Origin: an uncultured Lachnospiraceae bacterium
Lineage (GTDB): Bacteria > Bacillota > Clostridia > Lachnospirales > Lachnospiraceae
Assembly: GCA_937920345.1 (NCBI GenBank)
Contig: CALGVA010000036.1
Location: 124,001-188,000, forward strand
Reading direction: 5' to 3'
DNA: 64,000 nucleotides
Made by a program: the position numbers and the translations under genes. The notes below the pieces were generated by a model that was not told the DNA's origin, did not search any database, and saw nothing but the letters and a program-made list of their open reading frames with translations. Positions 31,312 through 40,830 of this stretch are shown piece by piece (within the stretch, counting starts at the first letter, position 1; the number at the start of each line of letters is the position of its first letter).

Positions 31312-34300
31312 ATGGGAGAAAAAAAGCTGGTAGTCGGTATTCTGGCGCATGTCGATGCAGGCAAGACTACACTGGCGGAGAGTATATTGTATACATGCGG
31401 CAGCATTCGGAAACTGGGACGCGTGGATCATAAAGACGCATTTCTGGATACGGACAGACAGGAGCGCGACAGGGGCATCACGATCTTTTCCAAACAGGCG
31501 CAAGTCTGCTGGAATGATGTGGCCATTACGCTTTTGGATACACCCGGGCATGTGGATTTCTCGGCGGAGATGGAGCGGACACTGCAGGTACTCGACTATG
31601 CGGTGCTGGTGGTGAGTGGCGCTGACGGTGTACAGGGGCATGTACTTACTCTGTGGCGGCTTCTTGCCAGATATCAGGTACCTGTTTTTCTTTTCTTTAA
31701 TAAAATGGACCAGCCGGATACCGATCCGGCGGCGCTGCTTGCGGAGGCTAAGGAAAGGCTGGATGAGCGGTGTGTGGCGTTCGGGGGATTAGATGAACAG
31801 GGCAGACCGTACCGTAGAGAAGAGGCGGCGTTCTGCGAAGATGTTGCCGTATGTGACGAGGAACTGCTGGAGCGGTATCTGGAGGCACAAGAGAGTGCAG
31901 GCGGACCGGAGCAGAGCGGGAAAACCGCAGAGAGCGCGGACCGTGAGGGCTGCGGTGTGAAAGCTGCAGAAAGGTCAGGAGGCGGAAAGCGGCCGGGACA
32001 CGATGGCATCATAGATGAGGAAACGATTGCAGACTTAATTGTAAAACGTAAGGTGTTCCCCTGTTACTTTGGCTCTGCGCTCAAAGTGGAGGGGATTACG
32101 GAGCTGCTGGACGGGATCGGCGTATATACGCGTATGCCTTCCTACGGGGAGGCGTTTGGTGCGCGTGTCTATAAGATCTCCAGAGATGCACAGGGCAACA
32201 GGCTGACGCATATAAAGATAACGGGTGGTATGATTAGGGTCAAGCAGACGGTTCTCACCCATGGAAATCATTGCAGCAGGAGAGGATATGAAGGAGACAG
32301 TCGGGAGACAAAGAACGTACAGGAAGAAAAGATTGACCAGATCCGCATTTATTCGGGAGATAAATATACTGTGGAGCAGGAGGTGGCTGCAGGGACGGTC
32401 TGTGCGCTTTCGGGGTTATCTATGACATTTTGCGGAGAGGGGCTGGGCGCGGAGCGTGAAGACACGGTTCCGCTGCTGGAACCGGTTATGACGTACCGCA
32501 TTGTGCTGCCGGAAGCATGTGATGTACATCAGATGTATAACAAGTTATGTCAACTCGAAGAGGAAGAGCCTCAGCTTCACATGGTCTGGCGGGAGCAGCT
32601 TAACGAGATCCATGTGCAGCTGATGGGTGAGGTGCAGATCGAAGTGCTGCGGAACCTGATCAGAGAGCGGTTTGATGTGGAAGTGATGTTTGACGAGGGG
32701 AGCATCGTCTATAAGGAAACGATCACATCAGCGGCGGAGGGTGTCGGACATTATGAACCGCTGCGGCATTACGCGGAAGTACACCTGCTTCTGGAACCGG
32801 GCGAGCCGGGCAGCGGGCTGCAGTTCGCTTCACGGTGCAGCGAGGATGTGCTGGATCGTAACTGGCAGCGGCTCGTCCTGACACATTTGGAGGAAAAGGA
32901 ACATCTGGGCGTGCTGACAGGGGCACCGATTACGGATATGCAGATCACGCTTGTGGCCGGCCGGGCACACTTAAAGCATACCGAAGGCGGAGATTTCAGA
33001 CAGGCGACTTATCGGGCGGTCAGGCATGGACTGTGTAAAGCGCAGAATATTCTGCTGGAACCGGTCTATGCTTTCCGGCTGGAACTGCCGGCGGCGCTGA
33101 TCGGGCGTGGTATGACGGATATGCAGAATAAAGCGGGAAAGTTCGGGGCGCCGGAACTCGCGGGCGATTTTGCGATTCTGACGGGAACGGTACCGGTATC
33201 GGAGATGACGGGATATCAGGCGGAAGTGTCGGCATATTCGGGCGGAAAGGGCAGAATATATGTGGAGCTAAAAGGGTACGCGCCCTGTCATAACGCAGAT
33301 ACCGTGATCGCTTCGGCCGGGTATGAAGCGGAACGGGATACGGACAACCCGTGCAGTTCTGTGTTCTGTGCTCACGGAGCCGGTTTCGTGGTGGAGTGGG
33401 ATCAGGTAGAAACATATATGCATTTAGATTATGCGGCGGACAGAGGCGGCTTCGCACAGGCGCAAGACCGTCGGGATGAGTCGTTTCGGTTTGCGGACGA
33501 AGGCTTACCGGAAGCGGGCGTTGGAGGATATGGTGATCATGCGCATGCCAGGCTGGGCGGCAGACAGAGAAGCAGTGCTTCGCCGGAGGCAATCGGCCAG
33601 GATGAGATCGAGGAGATCATGAACCGCACCTACGGCACGAAGGAGCGGAAGAAGCAGGGCTGGGCGCGGACGATACGCGCCGGCGGCAATGCCGGGGCGC
33701 CGGAAGTCAGGGCGGACAGGTCTGAATCTGCGGGGGCGGATGGAAACGGCGGGAACGGGCAGGATAAATCATACGGGAAGCGATCCGGCAGTGACAGTAC
33801 AAGCAGTATGCAGGAGGAATACCTGCTGGTGGATGGCTATAACATTATATTTGCGTGGGATCATCTGCATAGTCTGGCGAAGGACAATCTCGACAGCGCC
33901 CGCGGGAAGCTGCTGGATATCTTAAGTGATTTCCAGGGCTATCGCAAGATGCATCTGATCCTTGTGTTTGACGCTTATAAAGTAAAGGGAAATACAGGCA
34001 GCACAGAGCGGTATCATAACATCGATGTTGTATATACGAAGGAAGCGGAGACGGCCGATCAGTATATCGAGAAAGTGACGCACAGGATCGGCAGGAAGCA
34101 TCGCGTGCGCGTGGCGACTTCCGACGGGCTCGAACAGCTGATCATCATGGGTGCGGGCGCGGTTCGTGTCTCGGCAAGGGAACTGCAGGAGGAAGTGATG
34201 GCGGCGAATGCGGAACTCCGGCAGATGTTCCTGCAGGGAACGGACAAGCCGGCAGGTGACAGGAATTATCTTCTGGAGGGCGCAGCCGGAGAGGTTGCGG

Positions 34301-34329
34301 ATTATGTGCGGCAGGTGCTTAAGAAGTAG
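31312..34329 (+). CDS. Ribosome-protection-type GTPase fused to a Rae1/YacP-like NYN nuclease
   Basis: A 1005-aa fusion. Residues 1 to about 700 are a TetM/EF-G-like translational GTPase: G1 AHVDAGKTT (12-20), switch II DTPGHVDF, NKMD, then beta-barrel, and domains III-V (GMTDMQNKAGKFG). Insertions rich in Gly/Ser/Glu stand at about 190-225 and 325-340. A ~120-residue low-complexity linker follows. Residues of about 833-1005 form an NYN/YacP domain (YLLVDGYNIIFAWDHL, VFDAYKVKGN, VATSDGLEQLI), the size of Bacillus Rae1, an mRNA endonuclease acting in the ribosomal A site. The GTPase may deliver or gate the nuclease on stalled ribosomes; that coupling is inferred. A resistance role is possible but not shown. 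Confidence 0.9.
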   Translation: MGEKKLVVGILAHVDAGKTTLAESILYTCGSIRKLGRVDHKDAFLDTDRQERDRGITIFSKQAQVCWNDVAITLLDTPGHVDFSAEMERTLQVLDYAVLVVSGADGVQGHVLTLWRLLARYQVPVFLFFNKMDQPDTDPAALLAEAKERLDERCVAFGGLDEQGRPYRREEAAFCEDVAVCDEELLERYLEAQESAGGPEQSGKTAESADREGCGVKAAERSGGGKRPGHDGIIDEETIADLIVKRKVFPCYFGSALKVEGITELLDGIGVYTRMPSYGEAFGARVYKISRDAQGNRLTHIKITGGMIRVKQTVLTHGNHCSRRGYEGDSRETKNVQEEKIDQIRIYSGDKYTVEQEVAAGTVCALSGLSMTFCGEGLGAEREDTVPLLEPVMTYRIVLPEACDVHQMYNKLCQLEEEEPQLHMVWREQLNEIHVQLMGEVQIEVLRNLIRERFDVEVMFDEGSIVYKETITSAAEGVGHYEPLRHYAEVHLLLEPGEPGSGLQFASRCSEDVLDRNWQRLVLTHLEEKEHLGVLTGAPITDMQITLVAGRAHLKHTEGGDFRQATYRAVRHGLCKAQNILLEPVYAFRLELPAALIGRGMTDMQNKAGKFGAPELAGDFAILTGTVPVSEMTGYQAEVSAYSGGKGRIYVELKGYAPCHNADTVIASAGYEAERDTDNPCSSVFCAHGAGFVVEWDQVETYMHLDYAADRGGFAQAQDRRDESFRFADEGLPEAGVGGYGDHAHARLGGRQRSSASPEAIGQDEIEEIMNRTYGTKERKKQGWARTIRAGGNAGAPEVRADRSESAGADGNGGNGQDKSYGKRSGSDSTSSMQEEYLLVDGYNIIFAWDHLHSLAKDNLDSARGKLLDILSDFQGYRKMHLILVFDAYKVKGNTGSTERYHNIDVVYTKEAETADQYIEKVTHRIGRKHRVRVATSDGLEQLIIMGAGAVRVSARELQEEVMAANAELRQMFLQGTDKPAGDRNYLLEGAAGEVADYVRQVLKK

Positions 34330-34439
34330 CAGAATCCGGGCGGCAGCAAAAGGAATTTGCCTGATTGCCGGGTGGTGTGTTACGATAATAAGAAAGGCTC
34401 AGGAGAAAGCACAATATTCTGTCAAGAAGAGAGAACGAT

Positions 34440-36491
34440 ATGATGACAAATGAAACGATAGATATGAAAACAGAAGACAGCGGACAGGCAGAGTACAGAA
34501 GCGGCGGTAATAACGGGCTGCCGGACGATATACCGGAGAGAGTGTGGAATACTTATATGCAGTCTTTTCTGGAATATCAGCCTGCACAACAGCGTAAGCT
34601 GATTAAAGGTTGCGAGAAGCAGATCGGCCAGTTCGAGCGTCGCATCGCGCGCAAGAAAGGACAGGAGAATCATCAGATACTGGCAGACATGAAGGATCTG
34701 CACAGACGTGCCGCTGCGATCGGTTATACGGTGGCGGTTAAGGAGCAGAGACTGCGCAGGAAATTCAGACATGCGCTGCGTATGCTGATCCGGCTGGATA
34801 TCACTTTTCTGGAAAAGATGACGGGCGGCGCCAATCCGGAAGATATCGTACAGATGGCAGGAACTGCGGAGCTGCTGCGCGGCAAGTCGCTGTACGAGAT
34901 CTATAAAGAAGATTATATGCAGTATCTGGTGGGACAGCGGATCGAGGAACTGATGGGAGCGGAACCGGAGAAGCAGTATCCGGAGGCGAGGGGCATGAAA
35001 CGCCATTTTATCCTGCATATCGGTCCCACCAACAGCGGCAAGACCTATCAGGCGCTGCAGAGACTGAAACAGGCATATCACGGCATCTATCTGGGTCCCT
35101 TAAGACTGCTTGCCCTGGAGGTCTACGACAGGATGATGGCGGCAGGTATCCCCTGCAATATGATTACGGGCGAGGAGACGATCCGCACGCCGGGCAGCTT
35201 CGTGCAGGCTTCCACGGTGGAAATACTGGATATCAGGGAAATCTATGATATTGCGGTGATTGATGAAGCGCAGATGATGGCGGATGAGAACAGGGGCAGT
35301 TTCTGGACGCGTGCGATCCTGGGTATCCGCGCCGAGGAGATTCATGTGTGCTGTTCCGGCACGGCGGAGGAACTGCTTGTGAAGATGATCTCGCGGTGTG
35401 GCGACAGCTATGATGTCGTGTATCATGAGCGAAACACGAAGCTGGAGTTTATTCCGAAACGGTATGACATGAGTAAAGATGTGGAACCGGGAGATGCACT
35501 GATTGCCTTTTCCAAGAAAAATGTGCTGGCGATTGCGGCGACACTGGAAGGCAGGGGAATCAAGGCGAGCGTGATCTACGGCAATCTGCCGCCCCAGACG
35601 AGGCAGGAGCAGGTAAGACTGTTCACGGAGGGCGTCAATCAGGTGGTGGTGGCGACAGACGCCATCGGTATGGGTATCAATCTGCCGATACGACGTGTAG
35701 TTTTCATGAATACCATGAAATTTGACGGCACCGGCAAGCGCAGACTGGAAGCGGAAGAGGTCAGACAGATCGCGGGACGTGCCGGCAGGTATGGCTATTA
35801 TGACGTCGGGTATGTGCAGTCTGCGATGGAGACGGAATATGTCGGGAAGATGCTGGAGGAACCATTTTATCCTCTGAAAAGGGCGAGAGTCGGATTCCCG
35901 GAGGTATTGCTGGATATTGATATGGAGCTGGATGAGATCATCGAGGCGTGGGAGAAGACCGGCAATCCGCCCATGTATGACAAGATCTCAATGGACGAGA
36001 GCGTGAAGAAGTATCGTTATCTGAAGAACTACCGCAAAAAGCTGTCTTACATGGAGGATCGCAAATTTGTGCTGTCACTGATCACCTGTCCCTTTGATGT
36101 CAAAGACAGAGACGTTCTGCGGCTCTGGTTACGATACTGTGAGAAGCCGACCGAACAGCACTATTGTCCGATGCTGCCGCAGGATTTCAGCCTGGAAGGG
36201 CTGGAGTCCTACTATAAACAGCTCGACCTCTACACACAGTTTTCCGCCAGAATGAACTGGGAAGTGGACAGAGAGGAAGTGGCGGTCAACAGGGAGTGGG
36301 CGCAGCATGAGATCGGTGAACTGCTGCAGGAAGACAAAGGCCAGTTCGAGAAGAAGTGCCGCGGCTGCGGTACAGTGCTTCCATGGGATTATGCCTACCC
36401 GATCTGTCAGGCCTGTTACCATGATATCGGAGAGGACGACAGCGCACGGCGCTCTATGCGAAGATATCCGCATAACCGCCAGCACCGGTAA
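34440..36491 (+). CDS. Suv3-like DExH RNA helicase with C-terminal zinc ribbon
   Basis: A 683-aa helicase closest in layout to mitochondrial Suv3, the RNA-unwinding partner in RNA decay. An N-terminal helical domain of ~185 residues is followed by Walker A GPTNSGKT (195-202), DEAQ (275-278), a SGTAEE motif III-like stretch, and motif VI QIAGRAGRYG. A C-terminal helical region (GFPEVLLDIDMELDEI) resembles the Suv3 C domain. It ends with a zinc ribbon, C640-x2-C643 and C656-x2-C659. It lies 110 bases after the GTPase-nuclease gene, so a shared RNA surveillance role is possible. Confidence 0.85.
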   Translation: MMTNETIDMKTEDSGQAEYRSGGNNGLPDDIPERVWNTYMQSFLEYQPAQQRKLIKGCEKQIGQFERRIARKKGQENHQILADMKDLHRRAAAIGYTVAVKEQRLRRKFRHALRMLIRLDITFLEKMTGGANPEDIVQMAGTAELLRGKSLYEIYKEDYMQYLVGQRIEELMGAEPEKQYPEARGMKRHFILHIGPTNSGKTYQALQRLKQAYHGIYLGPLRLLALEVYDRMMAAGIPCNMITGEETIRTPGSFVQASTVEILDIREIYDIAVIDEAQMMADENRGSFWTRAILGIRAEEIHVCCSGTAEELLVKMISRCGDSYDVVYHERNTKLEFIPKRYDMSKDVEPGDALIAFSKKNVLAIAATLEGRGIKASVIYGNLPPQTRQEQVRLFTEGVNQVVVATDAIGMGINLPIRRVVFMNTMKFDGTGKRRLEAEEVRQIAGRAGRYGYYDVGYVQSAMETEYVGKMLEEPFYPLKRARVGFPEVLLDIDMELDEIIEAWEKTGNPPMYDKISMDESVKKYRYLKNYRKKLSYMEDRKFVLSLITCPFDVKDRDVLRLWLRYCEKPTEQHYCPMLPQDFSLEGLESYYKQLDLYTQFSARMNWEVDREEVAVNREWAQHEIGELLQEDKGQFEKKCRGCGTVLPWDYAYPICQACYHDIGEDDSARRSMRRYPHNRQHR

Positions 36492-36509
36492 TCGTGTGAG
36501 AGGAGGAAA

Positions 36510-37181
36510 ATGATCTACACTTATTATATAGACGTGACACAGTTTGAGGACGAAGCGCTTTTTCAGGAGAAATTGAACCTGTTATCTCCTTACAGACAGC
36601 AGAAGATTGCGCTGCTCAAACATGAGAATGATAAAAACAGAAGCCTCGGCGCCGGGATTGCGCTGGATCACGCGCTGGAGACTTACGGTCTGAGGGAGCG
36701 CGGCATCGAGTATGAGTTCGGCGAGTGGGGGAAACCTGTGCTCAAATACCACCCGAATATTCATTTTTCGCTGTCTCATTCAGGCGACTATGCGATCTGC
36801 AGCATAGGAGACAAGCCGATCGGCAATGATATCGAGCGTATCAAACAGGGACGGCTTAAAGTGGCTGACCGCTTCTTTGCACCCGAAGAGCTGGAATGGA
36901 TGTATGCAGTGGAGGATGAGAAAGAAGTCAACCGGAGAATGTTCCGGATCTGGACGATGAAAGAGAGCTTCTTAAAAGTGACGGGGAAGGGAATCTCTCT
37001 TCCGCTCGGGGATTTTGCAGTGGTGATGGATGAAGAGCATGATAAGATCCGGGTGAAGCAGACATTCAACGCGAAGTATTATCATATGAAGGAATACGGA
37101 GATATTCCGGGATATCGGGTAGCGGTGTGCTGTGCGGAGAGCAGGGACGTGGCGTACAGTATGATTCCGGTGGCAGCGTGA
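36510..37181 (+). CDS. 4'-phosphopantetheinyl transferase (Sfp-type)
   Basis: A 223-aa Sfp/AcpT-type transferase that moves phosphopantetheine from CoA to carrier proteins. Motifs seen: GEWGKPVLKYHPNIHFSLSH, then GNDIE (metal-binding Asp and Glu) and WTMKESFLKVTGKGI (second metal ligand Glu and Lys). ATG after GAGAGGAGGAAA, 18 bases beyond the helicase stop, so same operon. No carrier-protein or synthase genes are in view. Confidence 0.92.
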   Translation: MIYTYYIDVTQFEDEALFQEKLNLLSPYRQQKIALLKHENDKNRSLGAGIALDHALETYGLRERGIEYEFGEWGKPVLKYHPNIHFSLSHSGDYAICSIGDKPIGNDIERIKQGRLKVADRFFAPEELEWMYAVEDEKEVNRRMFRIWTMKESFLKVTGKGISLPLGDFAVVMDEEHDKIRVKQTFNAKYYHMKEYGDIPGYRVAVCCAESRDVAYSMIPVAA

Positions 37182-37336
37182 ATGAAAATACCGGTCACAG
37201 TGCAAACGGAATGGCGGTTAGGGTGAAGGTGAGCAACAGCAAGGGCAGTCTGTGTAATCTGCCGGCAACGTTTATGCCGGAATAAGGTATAGATTTATCA
37301 GAAAACATTCATACTATCTCATATAGAAAAAAGAGA

Positions 37337-37368
37337 ACACCGAAATGTGATGTGGAGCATTTCGGTGT
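37337..37368. terminator. Hairpin in the 240-bp gap before spoVAD
   Basis: ACACCGAAATG and CATTTCGGTGT pair over 11 bp around a 10-base loop. The T-rich flank (TTCTCTTTTTT) is on the minus-strand side, so as a terminator it points leftwards; on the plus strand it may act as a barrier after the transferase gene. The rest of 37182-37422 shows nothing clear. Confidence 0.5.
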
Positions 37369-37422
37369 GCACTATGACAGTAAATCCGAAGGGTTTAATG
37401 CCACAGAAAAGGAGATAGCGGG

Positions 37423-38439
37423 ATGTTAGGAAAACAGAGTCTTCAGTTTGTAAGTAAGCCGTATCTGATCAGCAGTGGTGCCATTGTGGGCAGTAAAGAA
37501 GCGGAAGGCCCGATGGGACAGCTGTTTGATAAGGTGTGTTATGACGATAAGTTCGGGGCCGATACATGGGAAGAAGCGGAGAGCAGTCTGCAGAAGGAGG
37601 CACTGGAGATCGCATTGCAGAAGGGCGGTCTGCAGAAGCAGGAGATTCAGCTTGTCTATGCGGGTGATCTGCTGGGACAGTCTATAGCCAGCAGTTTCGG
37701 GCTGTCAGGTTATCAGGTTCCCCATATAGGGTTGTATGGAGCCTGTTCCACCTGCGGTCTGTCGCTTGCTATGGGAGCCATGACGGTGGAGGGATCGTTT
37801 GCGCAGAAGGTGGCGTGTATCACATCCAGCCATTTTGCCAGTGCAGAGAAAGAATTTCGGTTTCCGCTGGCTTACGGCAACCAGCGTCCCAAATCGGCTA
37901 CCTGGACCGTGACGGGCAGCGGTGCGTTTGTGCTTTCGGCACAGCCCGGCAGACAGGTACGAGCGATAATAACGGGCGTTACCATTGGAAAAATCATGGA
38001 TTACGGTATCAAGGATTCCATGAACATGGGAGCCTGCATGGCTCCTGCCGCGGCAGACACCATAAGACAGAATCTGGAAGATTTCGGCAGGACGCCGGGA
38101 GACTATGACAGAATCATCACGGGTGATCTGGGTACGGTAGGGCAGAAACTGCTTTTTGACCTGTTAGCCGAGAAGCAGATTGATATTACGAAACAGCATA
38201 TGGACTGCGGTATAGAAATCTATGACAGTGAGAAACAGGATACCAATGCGGGCGGATCGGGCTGCGGGTGCAGCGCGGTAGTGCTGTCGGCCTATATTCT
38301 GAAGAAGATCGAAGAAGGTATATGGAAACGGGTGTTATTCGTCCCGACAGGTGCGCTCCTGAGCAAGACCAGCTTCAATGAAGGACAGACCATTCCCGGA
38401 ATCGCTCACGGGGTAGTGCTGGAGCATTATGAGGGATAG
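37423..38439 (+). CDS. spoVAD: Stage V sporulation protein AD
   Basis: A 338-aa thiolase-fold SpoVAD homologue, part of the SpoVA channel that moves dipicolinate into the forespore and out at germination. Family features: LYGACSTCGLSLAMGAMTV around the middle, SSHFASAEKEFRFPLAYG, and TGDLGTVGQ. The C-terminal GGSGCGCSAVVLSAYIL is also typical. ATG after AAAAGGAGATAGCGGG. spoVAD usually stands between spoVAC and spoVAE; neither is next to it here, so it is an unlinked copy. Confidence 0.92.
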   Translation: MLGKQSLQFVSKPYLISSGAIVGSKEAEGPMGQLFDKVCYDDKFGADTWEEAESSLQKEALEIALQKGGLQKQEIQLVYAGDLLGQSIASSFGLSGYQVPHIGLYGACSTCGLSLAMGAMTVEGSFAQKVACITSSHFASAEKEFRFPLAYGNQRPKSATWTVTGSGAFVLSAQPGRQVRAIITGVTIGKIMDYGIKDSMNMGACMAPAAADTIRQNLEDFGRTPGDYDRIITGDLGTVGQKLLFDLLAEKQIDITKQHMDCGIEIYDSEKQDTNAGGSGCGCSAVVLSAYILKKIEEGIWKRVLFVPTGALLSKTSFNEGQTIPGIAHGVVLEHYEG

Positions 38440-38581
38440 TAACTGCATCAGATCCTGTTCGACGGCTTCCGCAGCGGTGCGGAAGCCCGCTTGCAGTCAC
38501 AACCAAAAGAGCCTATGAATTTATTGAATTACATAATTAGTAAATACACTCATGTTTTTCTTCTTTTTCGTAAAAAATACA

Positions 38582-38610
38582 TTGACAGTCTCTGTGCAAT
38601 TTGTTATTAT
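38582..38610 (+). promoter_or_regulatory. Strong sigma-A-type promoter before the 612-aa protein gene
   Basis: TTGACA (38582-38587), exactly 17 bp, then TATTAT (38605-38610). The leader to the ATG at 38796 is about 180 bases and includes ATTGCGCAA (38629-38637); a related TTGCGCAA is found at 43364-43371 next to the LacI gene. The rest of 38440-38581 holds a GC-rich GCTTCCGCA-type hairpin (38466-38484) and no convincing gene. Confidence 0.75.
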
Positions 38611-38795
38611 CTCAATATGAACAACCGATTGCGCAAAGTGAAATCTACCAATTATAAATGTTTGTGCAGCAAAAGAAGAGCAGTGAGATCGTACAATATG
38701 TCATGACAGAAGCGTAAAACGATCAAAAACGAGAATATTTAAACAGAAAATAACAAATAAAATACAATCAAACAAGAAAATGGAGGGCAGACCAA

Positions 38796-40634
38796 ATGGA
38801 TAAGTTTATTGTCAACATCATCCATCGCCCGGAGATGGTGCCTGAGTATGCGGAGAAGGTAACCGGACACGGCAAAGAAGAGGATATCGGAAGGAAGGAA
38901 CTTTTGACAGAGTCCCTTGATATCTTTAAGACACAGCAGTCGATCGCACATAAGAACGGATTAAAGACAACAATCCAGATGACTTACGCTTCTTTATTTA
39001 ATGATGAAGCGGTGGAACTTGCCAAGGCAGATCATGAGAAATACGGCGATGAGATTGCGCTGTCCTTACTTGGTCTTCCCTGTGAGGAGTTTCGTGAGAA
39101 ATATAAGACGAAGGATTTCTGTATCTGGATGTTTTCCATGGAGGACAAGAAGTCCATCGTAGACGATGTATTCGGCAAATTCAAAGACAGATTCGGTTTC
39201 TATCCGGAATCGACAGGTTCCTACTATATGGATGCCGATCTGACCAATTATATCAAGGAGAAATATCCCATGGTAAAATGTGCCGTGGCGACTTGCTGGG
39301 AAGAGGGTCCGAAGGCATATCATACCTGTAACAATTCCTGGTATACCTTTATGGACGGCGGTCCGTGGGCTCCCTGGATTCCGAGTAAGCAAAATACCCA
39401 TGCGCCGGCGGCGAATGAGGCAGAGGACAGCGGTATCGTGGCGATTCCGCACCTGTCACGTGATCTGATCGCCTGCTATGACGGCAACGGCTCCAATTTC
39501 GGCACGCACCCCCAGAATGTCCTGCGGAGTATGTGTTACGATTCCAAGACATGGGAATATCCGTATCTGTATAACCTGATTGATCAGTTCCGGGCGCTGG
39601 CAAAGTATAACAACGGTTATGCCTACAATATGATGTTTGTGGGACCCGGCTGGATGAATAAGATGGGACGCTGGGAGGCTCCTTATGATCTGCTCTTAAA
39701 ATCCTACGAGGACGGCATGGCATATTACGGACAGCTCAAGAAGGAAGGGAAACTTTGCGATATGACCATGGCGGAGTTTGCGGACTTCTATCGTGCGAAC
39801 AGAAGGCTGACGGAGCCTGAGTGTGCACTGTGGAGAGATATCCTGTATGGATCGGATAAGCAGCTGTTCTGGTACTGCGATCCTTACATGAGAGTCTGCG
39901 CGAATATGGATCAGGGCGGTGCCATCGTAGACCTGCGTCCTTACGCGGCGAAGCTGGAGTGGCCGGTTGGTATCGGCACGAAGCATGTGACGGACGCTTC
40001 CTATCCTTTCCTGATTCAGGAAAAGTACAGAGCGGGCTATTTCACACATTATGCCGGTGAGGGAACAGTAAGGAGCGCGAAGCTGACCCACAATGGCGAG
40101 GAAGTGGATTTGTGCCTGTGCAGGACAAAAGCGCATTTTTCACAGGAGGGCAATACAAGAATCCTGACGCTTGATCCTGTGGATATCGAGTTCTATGATC
40201 TGACAGTAAAATTACAGACGAAGATGTACTTCGAGGAGGGCAGCTCCAATATCAAGATCGAGAGAACGATCCTGGAGATGAGCGATCCTTCTGCAGAGGT
40301 GGAGATCAATGAATATATGGTAGCCTGCTACGGTACCACGGAGTACTCGGAGGATATGACGAATGTGGTGCTTTCCGTGACAGACGGCACAAACACGGAG
40401 AAGATCGATTATGCGTACAAGTGCCGGGAGGCGCAGATGCAGGGTGCTACAGAAGCGGCTGCGGTTGTACCGGAGATTGAGACAAGGGTATCAATCAGCT
40501 GTGAGAAGAAGGATGCGGTCGGATATATCAGGGAAGGTTATGCATTCTCACCGATGTTTACGTTAGGCTATACAACCACTTTAAAAGATAAGGAGGTATT
40601 TGCGACATGGCTCAATCTGGCAAAGGCAAATTAA
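38796..40634 (+). CDS. Large protein of unknown function, possible barrel-type carbohydrate enzyme
   Basis: A 612-aa soluble protein with no signal peptide. The first ~330 residues look like a (beta/alpha) barrel of polysaccharide-deacetylase/GH57 type: an early FIVNIIHRPEM strand, TTIQMTYASLFNDEAVELAK, DEIALSLLGLP and GFYPESTGSYYMD, many Trp and Tyr later (WYTFMDGGPWAPWIPS). The last ~230 residues are beta-rich. No family was recognised with certainty. Start after ATGGAGGGCAGACCAA. Its end overlaps the zinc-ribbon gene by 28 bases, and a GH53 gene follows, which hints at glycan metabolism. Confidence 0.7.
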   Translation: MDKFIVNIIHRPEMVPEYAEKVTGHGKEEDIGRKELLTESLDIFKTQQSIAHKNGLKTTIQMTYASLFNDEAVELAKADHEKYGDEIALSLLGLPCEEFREKYKTKDFCIWMFSMEDKKSIVDDVFGKFKDRFGFYPESTGSYYMDADLTNYIKEKYPMVKCAVATCWEEGPKAYHTCNNSWYTFMDGGPWAPWIPSKQNTHAPAANEAEDSGIVAIPHLSRDLIACYDGNGSNFGTHPQNVLRSMCYDSKTWEYPYLYNLIDQFRALAKYNNGYAYNMMFVGPGWMNKMGRWEAPYDLLLKSYEDGMAYYGQLKKEGKLCDMTMAEFADFYRANRRLTEPECALWRDILYGSDKQLFWYCDPYMRVCANMDQGGAIVDLRPYAAKLEWPVGIGTKHVTDASYPFLIQEKYRAGYFTHYAGEGTVRSAKLTHNGEEVDLCLCRTKAHFSQEGNTRILTLDPVDIEFYDLTVKLQTKMYFEEGSSNIKIERTILEMSDPSAEVEINEYMVACYGTTEYSEDMTNVVLSVTDGTNTEKIDYAYKCREAQMQGATEAAAVVPEIETRVSISCEKKDAVGYIREGYAFSPMFTLGYTTTLKDKEVFATWLNLAKAN

Positions 40635-40825
40635 ATTACAGGTGTCCCTCCTGCTTTATGAGAGACTTGGATATCGATATGTTCTATGATAAGGATAAAA
40701 AGGAGTATCACTGCATTCGCTGTCAGTATGTGGGAACGGAGGAGGACGTGCTGGAAAAGAACGAACTGGTGCGGTTCCGGTATAAGGATGCGATGAAGCG
40801 GTTTACGAAGTTTGACTTCGACTAA
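40607..40825 (+). CDS. Small zinc-ribbon protein
   Basis: A 72-aa protein with CPSC (residues 13-16) and CIRC (36-39), four cysteines at zinc-ribbon spacing, and a basic C-terminus (RFRYKDAMKRFTKF). The start overlaps the 612-aa gene (AAGGAGGTATTTGCGAC upstream), indicating coupled translation and probably joint function. It could bind the larger protein or nucleic acid. Confidence 0.75.
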   Translation: MAQSGKGKLNYRCPSCFMRDLDIDMFYDKDKKEYHCIRCQYVGTEEDVLEKNELVRFRYKDAMKRFTKFDFD

Positions 40826-40830
40826 AACAA

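Noticed and set aside
38491..38706. A 71-codon open frame before the 612-aa protein gene
   Set aside because: A perfect TTGACA-17-TATTAT promoter lies inside it, there is no ribosome site, and the composition is not protein-like.
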